DNA of 64,000 nt from Ceratodon purpureus. Its lineage: Eukaryota; Streptophyta; Bryopsida; Pseudoditrichales; Ditrichaceae. Positions 11,466 through 24,280 of this stretch are shown here, piece by piece. Both the position numbers and the translations under genes were made by a program. Numbering within the stretch: position 1 is the stretch's first letter; every line of letters begins with the position of its first letter. The notes beneath the pieces were generated by a model that had not been told where the DNA came from, did not search any database, and worked only from the letters and a program-made list of their open reading frames with translations. The DNA is taken from the NCBI GenBank assembly GCA_014871385.1, contig CM026426.1, positions 82,831,066 to 82,895,065 on the forward strand, in the 5' to 3' direction.

Positions 11466-12065
11466 GTGACTCCAACTGGTCAAATCCAAACTCGGCTATT
11501 CAACGCTGTGAAGATGGAGTTCGGAGTACAATGGAAGTATGATAACATCCTTCACCTGAGCCTAGCATTGCTGGATTTTTGCGACACACGAGGTCATTCT
11601 ACCAAGGACGACTCGGTGAAGAAGATGATGGCGGTGAAGGGGCCTTCGATCTCGGACCCGGAAGTGTGGGTCAGGATATCTGCTACGCAGCAACAAAATG
11701 CCCAAGCAATCGCGTACGCCGAGAAACACATGAAAGGATATTCAGTAGTTCCTTCCAGGTACATACCGGCTAATAATGAACGCCTCAACGACCACACCAC
11801 CGGAAACTCTTGAAAGGACGAACTATACTTGGAGTTCTTGTTGCGTGCTGGTGGTAAACATGACAAGAAGAAAGTGAAGGTTTCTTATACAGCTCCAAAT
11901 ACGAACTACTATACAGTGTATGGGCTGTACAAGGACGCTCATCTACGGCTCAACGCTCGGGAATTGTGAATGAAATTCTACTTGGAGTTACTGAATACAT
12001 TTTGTTTGTCGGGTGAGAACTTATGGGGGGTCTTCAGTGGAACCAAGTGCATGTTGGCAGCTCGG
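11466..12065 (+). pseudogene. first exon of a decayed multi-exon gene, unknown domain
   Basis: One frame runs to a GT donor at 12066, broken by TGA at 11811 and TGA at 11967. Without them the frame is continuous and rich in aromatic and charged residues (GVQWKYDNILHLSLALLDF; YLELLNTFCLSGENLWGVF). I do not recognise the family. The start is uncertain: the frame opens at GTG 11466 with an AG upstream, so it may be an internal exon. It joins in phase to the exon at 12911. Confidence 0.4.
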
Positions 12066-12910
12066 GTAAGCTTCCTTTTATTTGTTTCAAATAAAGAAAT
12101 TCATTTGGTCTAATTGTGATGTGTTTATCTTATCTAATATTGCTCAACGTGAGCTTAATCAAATAAGCTCAGCGAAGCTTATTCAACTATAGGCGAACTT
12201 AACTAAGATATCTCTGAACTACTTAGCTCACTGTGAGCTAAACCTTATATCTAAAATATTGAATATACTATTAACCTGGAATGTTACCTTACTATTCTAC
12301 TACATGATGATACACAATATAAGGTGACATCTTTTAGTATGGTTGAGATGTGCTTTTCTTATCTCTTTCTATGTTTTGTATTTAATAAATATATTTTGCT
12401 CACTGTGAGCTAATTCATAAAAGCACAAAGTGGCGTAGGCAATTCACTTTTCTAAAAGCTTAATGTACTAAGATCTTGCTGAACCGTTTAGCTCATACTG
12501 AGCTAAATGTTTTATCTTCATCTTTAAATGTTATATCTAATTGTTAACACTACTAGCCTAGAACGTATATAGCGTATAGCCGCATATATCTAATGTATGC
12601 GATTTTATTATATAAGGCAGCGTCTTCTGTTTGTAGGGGATTGATTTTCTTAGCACTTCAAATGGAGTGTTAAATAGAAGTTTAGCTCCTCAGTAAGATA
12701 GGTAGGCCATTTACCTCATTGTGAGCTAAGTCCGGCAGATCCTTTTCTACATGTGCCATGAATGCTCATTGAATAATTTGCTTAGTAAATTAAAGTTCTT
12801 TTCTTGTAACACTATGTGTCTATGACATTTATTCTATGTTAATAAATTGTCTAATTATCCATGCCATTTGAAGGTTACTAACACGGTTAAGACATGTGTA
12901 TATGTTCCAG

Positions 12911-14593
12911 ATATATGGTATGTTTTACTATGGAATCATTGACCACAATTTCGATGAGTGTTACAAGGAGATATTAAAGATTGTACCAACCCTGGATATC
13001 AATGATTTAATCCACGAGGACTCTGTCTATGATTCAGCTGGAGAAGCACAGCCCGCACTAGCGAGGCAGCAGTTCCTTGAGAGCGAAGAGTTTGATCGTG
13101 GCATTGATGTAGACTTATCCACCGACGACGAAGACGAAGATTCTCCTGATGACATGGATGAAAATGGTGGTGTTGATGCTGAGCTTGGTGAAGATATTGG
13201 GGCTGGCTTCGAAGAAGGGAATGCGCCACTACCTAGCCCACGGACAGAGCCTCGACAGCTGCTTTTAGCTCACAGTGAGCTAAACAAGTCTGCACGGGCT
13301 CGAGGCTCGTGCGTTCTACCTAAATCCCGCTTCAGAAGTCAGAGTTCTAGTTTAGGTCGCCGGTTAGTGAAGAAGTTTAGTCTTGATCAAGACCGCCATA
13401 CTGATCTTGTGGAATCATCATCTAGGAGGAGTAGCGAAGCCAAGGAGGAAGACACCAGGGATAAGGAAGACATAGTTGTTCCGGAGCAAATGGAAGATAC
13501 AATTGAGGAGGTGCAAGTCAATGGCGGGGCTTCAAAGGAGGTTGCCTTAGTACCACTTAGCAACTCCGAGGACGATGATGGAGATGTGCCCCCTCCAAGT
13601 GCCAATTACCGAGGCGAATCCTCGAGACCGGTTATTCCTATGGTTGATGTTCCTTCGGAATCAGTTGCAGAGAATGAGGAATAACGCCGCCGAAAAGGCT
13701 CCGCATCCTGAGGCACCAATCGTTAAGAGAGACATTGATTGGTTTGATTGGAACAAGGCTCGAATAAAGAAGAAATAGGAAAAGAGTGAGAGGGCAGCGG
13801 AGGCCACTCGGATTCTTGTGGAGGAGGCTCGGCTTGCTAAGGAGAGGGCAGAGACTCAACTCACGGAACAACAAGAGAAAGACAAGCAATGCGACAAGGA
13901 GATTGTTGACATGAAAGCCATTCTCGCTCTAATGCAAGCTAGACATGTCCCGGTACCAGAGCAGAGCAAAGCCCAAGTTCTCCCAGATGATAATCCAAGT
14001 AGTAGTCTTATGGTAGCTCAGACCTTTGGTTCCATCTCGGCTCCATCCTTGGAGCCTTGTCCGAGTCCCAACCAGACGATTTTAGCTCACAATGAGCAAA
14101 CAAGTTAGGATGTATGCGGTAGTGTAAGCTCGGACACCGCTATGACTGAAAATGCTCCCCCTTTAGGATTACCTTTGATTACCCCTATCTTGGCTGGTAC
14201 AGACTTTGAGGAAGATTTGCACCAGCCGGTTCCCAAGACTACCTGCAAGCCTGACACCCAGTGCCTCAAACTCTCGATGACAATGATGACATTGGTGGAG
14301 GTGTTGGTGGTGACCAAACCACGTTAGAGGGTGTTAAAAATATTTCTATAGTGTCTGAGCAGGGGCAAGGTACCTCGGTGAATAAGCATACGTCGAAGGA
14401 TGGGCCCTCAGATTGCCACTTGGATACAAATGCTCCTGCAGATGGCGAAGAGGAGGAGTTGGTCGATTATGAAGACTCTCTGGAGACATCACTCTCACTC
14501 CCAGATGCTTTGCCCATTGTCTTGGAGAGCCAAAAGGGTGCAGACAGTCTTGAGGTATGCGGTTCAGGAACTTACGTAAATCTAAAACTCTAA
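12911..14593 (+). pseudogene. acidic and coiled-coil central part of the same decayed gene
   Basis: After an AG acceptor at 12909-12910 the frame gives IYGMFYYGIIDHNFDECYKE. A long acidic, low-complexity region follows, then a charged coiled coil (near 13800-13930). A frameshift is needed near 13670. In-frame TAG codons at 13776 and 14106 and a second frameshift near 14260 break it further. Two copies of the palindrome described for this region fall inside the coding sequence (13265-13284 and 14081-14101), where they encode LLAHSEL and ILAHNEQ. Function unknown. Confidence 0.4.
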
Positions 14594-15016
14594 GTGTTAG
14601 TTCTGCATCGTTCTTTGCTTAAACAATTTACCTTATCTGAATGATAAGTGATTGTACAAACATTTTGAAGTGTCGTAGTGCACATTTATAAAGCTTAAAA
14701 CTCCACATCCGACCATATTTTGCATTCGGGTTTCAATTTCAGACTAATACAAACATTGTATTCACAACAGTTATTGTTTTATATTAGAAATGTTTTGACT
14801 TTTACAAGAACTTGACTTGTTTAAATTGTTGTTTTGAATGGATGGTCAGCTAGAAGCAACTGACTATGTTCATCGCCCGGTTGCTGTTAAATCTCTGGTT
14901 AGCGAGGTGGAATTGCGTTCAAATTGTTCAAATCAGAAATTCAAATTGTCCTCGCCTTTTCGTCCTTCTGCATTTCATCAGGTAACGGTTTTTGTCTTGT
15001 TTCATTGCTTTTCCAG

Positions 15017-15811
15017 GCTGAAGCGTCTACAAAGGTCTCAGGAGGTTTCAAGGGTGTAGCTCCCAAGAAGTGGCAGAACGTTGTATTGGACATTAATGGA
15101 ATTCTAAGTAAATGCATCGACAGGCGGAGTGGATTGAAGGACTTAGTGACGAACCACGTTAACCTAGGAGTTCTAAGCCCAACATTCCCCACTCTTATAG
15201 GTCCTAAGGCTGTGTATGTTCGGCCGGGATTTTCAGATTTTATATCATTCGTGAACACTTTCGCTCATGTCGTCGTATGGAGTTCAATGAAGTGCACGAC
15301 ATCGATGGATGTTGTGAATTACCTGTTCAATGGCTTGCCAATGCCTTTGCTTATGCTTAGTCAAGAAGATTGCGACCGTATTGAAACATCTCGTCGTACT
15401 ATCTTGAAGTACCCGGACGGAGACAAGCCAATTTTTCTCAAAACTTTGTCAAGGGCCCTTTTCGGGGAGAGTTCCACCTAGGACACTGCAAACACAATCC
15501 TGATTAATGATAGTCTAGAGAAGAGCAAATGTAACAACACTGGAAATGCGGTTTTCTTAAAATCATGGGTTGAGAAAGATGCGGACGATTGCGTTCTTAT
15601 GTCCATATTGGCCCCATGGTTGTCAAAGTTGGACAAGAATGCGGGAAATGGGAAACTAGTAGAGTACGTTGATGCAAACAGAATTGGAGTCCCTCCTTTG
15701 TCCTTTGACGATCCACTATTTCATCACATTTTAGAAGGGATGGCGATTTCAACACGGAACATGGGTGTCAGATTTAATGTTTGCGGCATTCGCAAACATA
15801 AGGCTTTTTGA
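15017..15811 (+). pseudogene. FCP1/NLI-interacting-factor-like phosphatase domain
   Basis: The exon starts after an AG at 15016. The domain opens with VVLDINGIL, the HAD-type motif 1, in which the second Asp of DxD is Asn. That variant I recall from some FCP1-like proteins. Then come VYVRPGFSDFI and VVVWSSMK (motif 2 with Ser) and, near the end, NTILINDSLEK (motif 3 region). This is the order expected of an FCP1-like domain. An in-frame TAG at 15479 falls between motifs 2 and 3; the frame is continuous across it to TGA at 15809. FCP1-like enzymes dephosphorylate phosphoserine in protein tails; activity here is doubtful given the Asn. It follows the acidic and coiled-coil exons on the same strand and is probably part of that gene. 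Confidence 0.65.
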
Positions 15812-16011
15812 CTTTATTTAGGACGGACTGAACTTGCTCACAGTGAGCTAAACTGTTGACTATTTTGTAAATGTATTTCTTAAACTTTCTTAAATGTTCT
15901 TGTAAATGTTTTTTTGGACTTTCTTCCACCTGAATTCCCATTGATATTGATTGTCATTTCCAATCTTTTATCTAATGGATCCAAATGCTTTTGTTCGTAT
16001 CATTTCTCCAG

Positions 16012-16815
16012 GTTCGACGAGTACACTCCGTTTCTGGTGGCCTTGATTGTAGGTACGATAGTTCTTTGGGAGCGCCATCCATACTCTCAAGTGGGAAGGT
16101 GGTCGGTACATGCTCCACATCCAAAGGTGGAACATTAGGAGGTCAAGAGTACTCCAAACCGTTTTTACTGTTCTCAGCAACTGATGCTGCTTCTACGGGT
16201 ATTGATTTCTCACGAGGGGACTTGGAGCAGGATGTTGTGAATAGTCCTCCTAGCAATGGAGGGGGTCGATTTGTAGTTAAGTCACCTTCTCCTTTGAGGT
16301 CGGTTGGAAGATGCACTCCGAGACGGGAGCGTTCTACCTCTCCAATGGTTCAGACATCATTGACCCCTCAAAGGCAATTATACGGGGCCCTTGGGTCAGA
16401 ATGTGACCCTCTCATAGTCGAGACATTAGCTAATCCCGTTGTTGATACTAGTGAAGACCATGTTGTAGAAATAAAATCCTTAGTTAGAAATATATCTTTG
16501 CCTACGCCAAATAGTGAGCAACGTGGTTGAGATCGTGGTGTTTCGAAACAGGTAATGCCGACAATGTCAAGCGGTGCCCCTAAACCTCCTCGATTATCAA
16601 GATTTCAGCCAACCCATTCCCGTTCCTCTACAGGCCCAGATCTAGCGACCTTGAAGAGGCAGATGAGGGACTCTTTAGCGCACCCAATTCTTCGACTTCA
16701 GTCAAAGACTTCTGTTTTTGCTGAATCCCACCGTAGAACACTTTCACGGAGGGGCGCGATCATGAAGGCCATGGAAGAACTCAAGGCAAGAGAGAAGATG
16801 AAGTCCCGTGTATGA
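16012..16815 (+). pseudogene. Ser/Pro-rich C-terminal region, unknown
   Basis: An open frame after an AG acceptor at 16010-16011, rich in Ser, Pro, Gly and Arg, with no domain recognised. TGA at 16528 interrupts it; the frame continues to TGA at 16813. It is the last coding-like stretch of the 11.5-16.8 kb unit. The downstream 500 bp carries six further copies of the palindromic motif. Confidence 0.35.
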
Positions 16816-17578
16816 AATTCTAGTGGCCAATTACTTCATTTAATTTATATCAATGTTTCATTTTTTCCACATCATGCATTAAAATGTGATACAATGTGGT
16901 ATCTGTTCAGTATATTTGCCTTTGAAGAATAATGATAATGCCATGATGTTAGATGAAACCGCTTTTTTTTGTTGAATATTTAGCTCACTGTGGACTAGAT
17001 GCATACTTCAGTGTTAAAGAGTATTGATTATGCGATGATGTTAGAAGAAACTGCTTTTTTTGGTTGAATTTTAGCTCATTTTGGACTACATGCATACTTC
17101 AATGTATTGTGTAATTGTTTATCTAACGTATGTATTATATCCTACATGCCTCACATAGGTTTTCTGAATCAATATAACCCTACACATACACCACATAAGG
17201 CAATTGCCTCAATGGTCCCTATGGTTTACAACATTATTAGGAAGCAAATATATTAGCTCACAATGAGCATTATTTTATTCAGCTCAATAATTGAGATAAT
17301 TTAGCTCATTGTTGAGTTAGGTGTGGATTTAGCTCATGGTTGAGGCTCCCGAAAAACTAGGGTTTTAAATCCCAAAGTCGCCATTTTGTCCCAGATTAAT
17401 GAATATGGTGTTCCAAGTAACCATGCTTTCCAATAGCTTTTGACGCATACTCTTTCGAATAAGGGCACGTGCATGGTAGAAGTTGCAAAATTGTCAAGTA
17501 ATACTGCCAGGTCGTTAGAGGTGTGGTCAAATCCAATTAAACAATGCATCGAAGGGCAAGGGATGAAGGCATGCCCAA

Positions 17579-18115
17579 TCTTCACAAGGTCCCTACGCCT
17601 CATGCAATGCTCCCAATGACCCTCTCATGAACATTTGATGTTTTCTAAAATTTTCGTTCCGGTATTGATTTCAACGCTGCTGCTTCCAAATTCTGTTGGA
17701 ATTTCAAGGCCTCCAAAGTTTCTTCCGTGCCGAAGACACTTCAAAGGGTCCCTACGCCTCATGCAATGCCACCTGTGACCCTCTCATGAACATTTGATTG
17801 TTTTTAAAAATTTAGTTCCAGCATTGATTTGAATGCTGTTGTTTGCAGATTCTGATGGAATTCCAAGGCCTCTAAGGTTTGATCGGTGCCAAAGACACTT
17901 CAAGGGGTCTCCACATCTCATGCAATGCTCCCAAAGTCCATCTCATGAACATTTGATTTTTTTGGGAAATTTGGTTTTGGTAGTAATTTGAGCATTACTC
18001 TTTGTTAATTTGATGAAATTTTGGTGCCATAAGAAGTTGTATTGGGCCCAATACACCTCCAAAGAGGCACCAAATCTCATGCGAGTGGTCCTAAAGACCC
18101 GCACATGAACACTTC
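17579..18115 (+). repeat. tandem repeat, unit about 160 bp, 3.3 copies
   Basis: Anchor CATGCAATG follows CCTACGCCT at 17591 and 17751. Diverged versions are at about 17910 and 18069, giving spacings of 159-160 bp. Each unit also has CTCATGAACATTTGA and a GCATTGATTTGAATGCTG-like block. Copies 1 and 2 are closest; 3 and 4 are progressively diverged. Noncoding. Confidence 0.75.
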
Positions 18116-21100
18116 AACCTTTAAAGAAACTAGATTTTTGTTAATCATATTGTTTTCAAGACAATATTGAGTAATGTGTTTAATAGAGAATTCAAGCCCA
18201 AAACATATCTAATGGCTTTTACACAAAGATAATATTAAAAAAATTAGTCATTACTGGGGCATTTTAATGTTGTTTGGGGCCCAAAACATTAACCAGAGTT
18301 TTCCAATTTTCTTGAATTTTATAATTTCTAAGTGGAATGGCGAGAGGTTGGGATCAAACATCTTGCTTTTGGATTGCCTGCTTGGTGTCACAACTAAGTT
18401 CTACAATCGATAATCTTTTGTGGAAGCTGCAATTAGTTTGAATTAAGGATGGGTTTTGTTGACAAGTCTAGCTAGACTTACCAAATGAAGCCAATTTTTA
18501 ATTGTGGCGACGCGCATAGGTTTGAAACCTCAGAGACTGTGTATGTAATTTTGGATCCAAAACAACATTCATAGTCTAAGTGAGCTATGGATTGGGAACA
18601 TTGCATTAAGTAAAGGAATTGAATCATTCTACATAGATTGGTTGTTGTAGTTGTAAGTGAAAGTTTATACTAACTCTATTTGTGCTTATCTTGTTTGTGT
18701 GCTTCTAATTATGCATTGTTCTTGATGGTCAAATTTGACCAACGGGATGACCCTACAATCAATTATTTATTTGTAACTTGTGTTGTGCGAATAGTGGTTA
18801 CCTGCAATTCATAGAAGGTTGGCTAGAGCTTTTTATCAAACCTTCAAATGCAATAAAAACGCCATGTTCATTAAATTGGCCAATTTTGTTTATAATGGCA
18901 GCCAAACTAATCAAATAAAATGAAAAATGGACTGAAATCATACTATTTGAGCGGCCAATATAATCAAGATTGGCTAATATAACAGATATGGCGTTTAATT
19001 TTTTATTTCAATTGAAAACCAAGTAATTTGGATACGTTTATTGATTGTAGAACCATGTCAAGAAATGGGTGCTGCTTTTGCATTGAAAGTTTTTTGCTTG
19101 ATATGTTTTGACATTTATAATGATTGTTGTTCAAAGACAATATATTGTGACTTGCATTATCTTTGAATTTTGTGAATTTTAGCCATTTGTACAACCATTT
19201 TTTAAGTTATTGAGCAAGCCCTTTGTATATCCTAAGAAACAACAACTTGAATGTTCTTATAAATGTGGTAAGCACGGCCTACTACCTAATTTACTACATT
19301 GTCTATGCAGCATTCCAAAAAGAAAAAACTTGACTTTACAAAGGTTTTGTAGAGGACCTCTCCTATGTAGATTTATGTCTAGCGATATGTTTAGAGGTCT
19401 CTTTGTTCTTGAAATTCTAATCTACTTACCTCTATCTATGCATGGAATAAAAAATTAAAAGAATAGTTGTTGCCCACATTCAACTTTGCAAATCACTACT
19501 TTTATGATGATGGTGCAATAATGATAATTCTTCCTTTTCCTGTGAGTATGATTTCAAATACTTTTAGATACCAAAAATCCTAAGGCTTTTAAATACAAAA
19601 GGAATGGTGAGGATGAACCGCTTGCACCTTACATCTCTTCTTAATATATCTATAATTGTAAGTTTTATTTGCATTTTCTTTAGTTGAACTTCTTGTTTAC
19701 CATTGTAGCTCTACAATTAGGTTGCATTTGAGTCATTTCAAGCTGACCATAGGTGAGTAGCTATGATTGAATTGAGTGAATAATGGATGAGCATCTGTGA
19801 CTATACCATAGTCAGTAATGGAGATCCAAATATGCTTGCTTAGTGTGTAGTTTTGGATCCAAAACAAGTATGTGGGCTAGCATATTGAATTAGATCTGAC
19901 CAATCCATTTGGTGTTAATGAGCAACATTTTTATTTTTCCAAACCATGTGTATATCTTAAGTGGTGAAGAGCTTGCAGAGGTGCCAAAATCCAAGTTCAG
20001 TTTTCAATCCATACTAGTTAATTGATTTTTTAACTCAATAGCATACACTTGTTGGAATGATAAGGCACTTGAGGGCATTCCTGTCCATACACACTTTGCT
20101 CATAGTTTGCTTCACCTGATCCTTACTCGACAGTGTTTAAGGTGAGAATGATAGACTGTATAAAAGTATTAGGATACATTATCCAAGAGTACTACCTTCA
20201 TACGTGATCAATGTTGCTCATCAAGTAGATGGAGTTTCTTATTGTATTTTTTGCATGGTTAAGGTAAAGCCTTAGTTTTTTGGATATAGAAGATCATGAA
20301 TCTGATGCCAAGGCATCTTTTAATGCAGATAGTGCTAACTTCTCTGGTTTTGCATCTTCATGTGATCAGACATGTTCAGATTCCATGGCATGGGTTAAGT
20401 TATGTCTCCTTTATATTACATCACTTTTGTTGTTGTGGTTTATTTTGTTCTACTTAAAATGTCACTTTGAATTTTGATCAATGTTCTTCCTTTTTGCTCT
20501 TCGGAGAAGCATACTTTGAGAAGAAGGCTGTTCAGACAAAAAATTAAGTAATGAAAAAACAAGAATTGGTTGGAAATAAAAATAAAACAATCAAAGAAGA
20601 ACCAAGAAATGGAAAGAATGGGTAAACAAATGCAAAAAATTAAAAAATTAAAGTTTAAAATACCAATTCATTAAAAACCAAAGTTTGAATCCATTGTGCA
20701 TGCAGGGCTATACACAAAAAAAGGCTGAAAATAAAAATCAACCACAAGTTTAAAATCAAAAAATTAAAAAAATTCCAAATCAGATTATTTCCTTTCTTAT
20801 GTATATATAGTATTTTAAAATATGTCTATAATAACATAAACGCGCCTACCAAAAATTTGAAGTTTCTCTAGGCTCAAAAAGTTGAATATAATTGTTGTAG
20901 ACACTAGTATCTCAAGAACAATCAAAAGGCTGTTTCCTCTGAGTACTGAAATTGCTCTATTCATGTTGATTTGTTATTGTGAACCTCAATTCTTTTGCTT
21001 ACACAGTCGTCTAAATATGGTTAAATTTTGGATACAAAATTTCCTCTAACACGCGGAAATAAGCTCTATTACATCATTTTGATTTTGATTTTCTCAAAAA

Positions 21101-21179
21101 TATACTTAAACCACGCGGTTATAAGGCCTTTATTCACCGACACAAAATATCAAAAATTTGCAAAAGTTATCGCTCAACG
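18116..21179. other. AT-rich spacer without a supported gene
   Basis: Only short ORFs with no protein character (for example 19210-19458 and 20280-20477). No terminal repeats, tandem arrays or RNA genes were seen. Confidence 0.45.
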
Positions 21180-23440
21180 CTCACCCCTCACTAAATAGCT
21201 GTTCTCGATGTCCGGCTTGATGTCCACGACATCATTGCCTAGGTTTTGATGTTGGATTCATTAAACATTGTCATGTTCTAGAGGACGTGGCAATAGACAT
21301 GACTGCATTCTCTAGTACGTTGCTGACCCATGGTCGTAGGCATTGAGGGTGTCATTGCGGACGTCTCAAAGAACTTATGCGTGTCTGACGTGACATCTCT
21401 TGATGCATGGTACTATTGACACTGTGTATGTGATGGTACCATGCATTTCCAAAGTGCTGCGGTGTACGTCTTTTACAACATGGTCATGTCTATATGACGC
21501 TTACAGTACATTGCATGTTCGATGCTACACATCTTCAACAACCCAACAACGATGCAGTTAACAAAGGGATTTAAAAAAGTAGGAAATTGCTATAAATTTC
21601 ATTAGTGAGACAACCTATATATGCATACTTTACTTCCTAATGTCCATAAATTGATAGCTCTAATCACAGCACTATGTGAACGTTCAACATGCCCCACAAG
21701 GTGCAATACAAGTTGCATCAAGTGACAAGACATCTCCTACGATGTTCTTCCAAACATCTCAGACGCTCATGGAAACGTCGACGCCTTTGATTGGACATCT
21801 TTGAAGACATGATTTAGATTTCCCGTGATGTTCATACATCGTGCAGTGGTTCACCTAAGTCTCATGCGGGCCAGCATTAGATTGTGCACTTACTCACCTA
21901 CTTGCACGCCTCTATCTTTATTTCTTCTTTGTTGCCTTTACATTCTAAACTCTACACTATCAAATTCTTACTTCTAAACTCTAAATTCTACCCAAAAAAT
22001 AGTTTAAAGTGTAACCTCTAAACTCTAACACTCTGAAACTTTAAAACTTTAACATCTAAACCACACACTCTTAAACTCTAAAACTTTAACCTCTACTCTC
22101 TGAACTCTAACATTCTAATTTGTAAACTCAATCTACATTCTAAAACTATAACCACTACATTCTAAACTCTAACTACTTGGAGAAATAAAAGCCAGAGTGA
22201 GCTTTGTGCACCCTCAAATTCTTCTTAAAGGTGTCATGACCTAACTATAGTTGCAGCAGCTAACCCTAGCCGCCTGATGACCTAATTATGGCTACAGCGA
22301 CTAACCTTCTTCGCCTCTGTTCATCCAATGAACTTGACCAAATTCATCCCAATTGATAGTTATATTTTGCAAGACACGATGATGTATGACAATGTTTTGC
22401 TAGACACTATTGATGTTTTCCGAAATGTCTCCGTGGACATCCATGAAAAGATTCTTTGAAACATGGGTCCCATCGTTGCGGATGTCACCACGGACACACA
22501 AGTAACAACATGCAAATGTCTTATGGAATGTCGTAGCATACGTTCGGAGTGATGCCATCCTTAACAACCTCGGAGACAGAAGTGACATCCTCTCAAATAT
22601 GACTACATATGGACGTTGTCCTCGATGTTTCTGGCGATGTTTCCAAGGATGACTACGGAGACAGCGGATGGGACGTCTGCTAAAACATCTTTTAAAATTT
22701 CTGCAAAGACATTGTTGCGTTTCTAAAACGTTATCATAAACATCTCGGAGGATGTTCTTAGAGACATGTTGACATTAATCAAGACATCTTGAATCGGATG
22801 TCTTGAGAGACGTGGAATTAAATACAGAATGACCTGTACAGCTTGTTTGACGTATAAATTGTGCTTGCCATGTAGATCAAGACCTGTAAATTACAAAATA
22901 TATAATATGTCCCCATAGAAATGCCACCAAGAACTTTATAAAATCACTCTAATTTTTTTATAATTTTGGCTTTGGAAGAAAAGAGGTATTCTAATATTAT
23001 GTTAATTAACAAATAATATTTTAATAATTAAATATATAATATTGAATACAATATTTCCGGTTATATCAAAAAATAATTAATTTTTATAATATATTGTTAA
23101 AATGTTAAAAGATTATTTTTCTAATTTAATTTTTAAAATTATATTATATTTTTGAAAACATTTTGATACAAAGCGGACAAATTAGAAATTCACAGTATCA
23201 GAGATAATAAATATAATCATACTATTCTTCAATTTTATATATATAATTAAACTTTTTTTAAAAGGATGGTGCCTTTTTTAAATTCCTTTTGCATACTGCT
23301 ACCCATATTGCATTAGTAACTTTTGCATTCTCATGTAAAGTGAAACGGTAGTCCGTTGTCAACGTCGCAGTTTTGCGTCACCCTAAATGTCTTTAGTGAC
23401 ATCTTCGGAGACGGACACATTGCTGGAGACATCGTCGCGT
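21180..23440. repeat. degenerate GACATC/GATGTC-rich tract
   Basis: Forward and inverted GACATC, GATGTC, ACATCT and GGAGACG strings recur dozens of times, densest at 21710-21850, 22400-22800 and 23380-23430. They often occur as GACATC followed 5-10 bp later by GGAGAC. No fixed period is visible, so this is an old scrambled repeat family, not a clean satellite. No gene lies within it. Confidence 0.5.
21945..22172 (+). repeat. degenerate telomere-like CTAAACT array
   Basis: About 25 loosely spaced CTAAACT / CTCTAAA / TCTAAAC strings in 230 bp, nearly all in one orientation, interrupted by point changes. The plant telomere unit is CCCTAAA; this array is a close but degenerate relative (TCTAAAC). 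It is either an old interstitial telomeric tract or an independent heptamer microsatellite. Confidence 0.6.
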
Positions 23441-24280
23441 TTTTTGTTTCATATGCATGTTTCGGTGCCTTCACTCCTCCATTGTTCTTTTTTGACGGGT
23501 GAACATCTTTACATTTGAGGGGAAATTATTGGCTAACACCAAGACATCAAAAAAACACGTTGACATGGATGTAGACATAACAAAAAACGTTGGTTTCTAT
23601 TAGTGTTTCAACCATAGATAGTACACGTGTAGTTTGTGTTGTAGTTGGCTTATCACAACCATATGCATGTTTGGGTTGGTTAGAGTTAAATATGCAAATC
23701 ACTTTAAATTTGCAGAACTTGGCATTGTTTACAAAATTGTCTTCTTTGCTATATTCTAAAATGTAGGGTGTAGAATGTTGCAATTTTGTACTTGTCATCT
23801 TTGTTTCTTCTTGCTCAAAATGCTATGAGGATCTTTCGTGAGCATAGAGCTCTAATACTTTGATATGTAAACGTATCTTGATGTATGGACATTGTACTAG
23901 AAGTTAGTCTAAATATGTATGGATTCATTTCCATACCATTCCAATTCGTCAATGTTAATTCAATAACTACATCTTGAAATGAAGGATGCCTTATTTCACG
24001 ACAAGGACGTACTTCACTTTTAGCTCAAGTCAAGCTAATATTGCAAGGCACGTCTGGTTTTTTTAGAGTTGCATTGGACTATTATGATACTATACATCTT
24101 AATGAATCCTACAACATCAGAAGTGTCAAACAATCCCCTACAACTTGATTTCATCATGAATTTTGCTTTCCTAGATATTCATTCTAAATATTAATATCCA
24201 ACTTCTAATTTTAGTGGTCACTAATTTATGGAATATCCACTACGGTATTGCATATTTATAATTGAAGTTTGCACATTTAA

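Larger units (their letters stand above)
12142..17345. repeat. dispersed palindromic motif TTAGCTCACAGTGAGCTAA
   Basis: Copies or near copies lie at about 12142, 12223, 12399, 12487, 12711, 13265, 14081, 15834, 16980, 17070, 17253, 17299 and 17328, with weaker ones near 12165 and 17281. The centre varies (CACAGTG, CACTGTG, CATACTG, CAATGAG); the outer TTAGCTCA and TGAGCTAA are best kept. They fall in introns, exons and 3' flank of one unit. I saw no comparable cluster elsewhere in the window. Confidence 0.75.
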
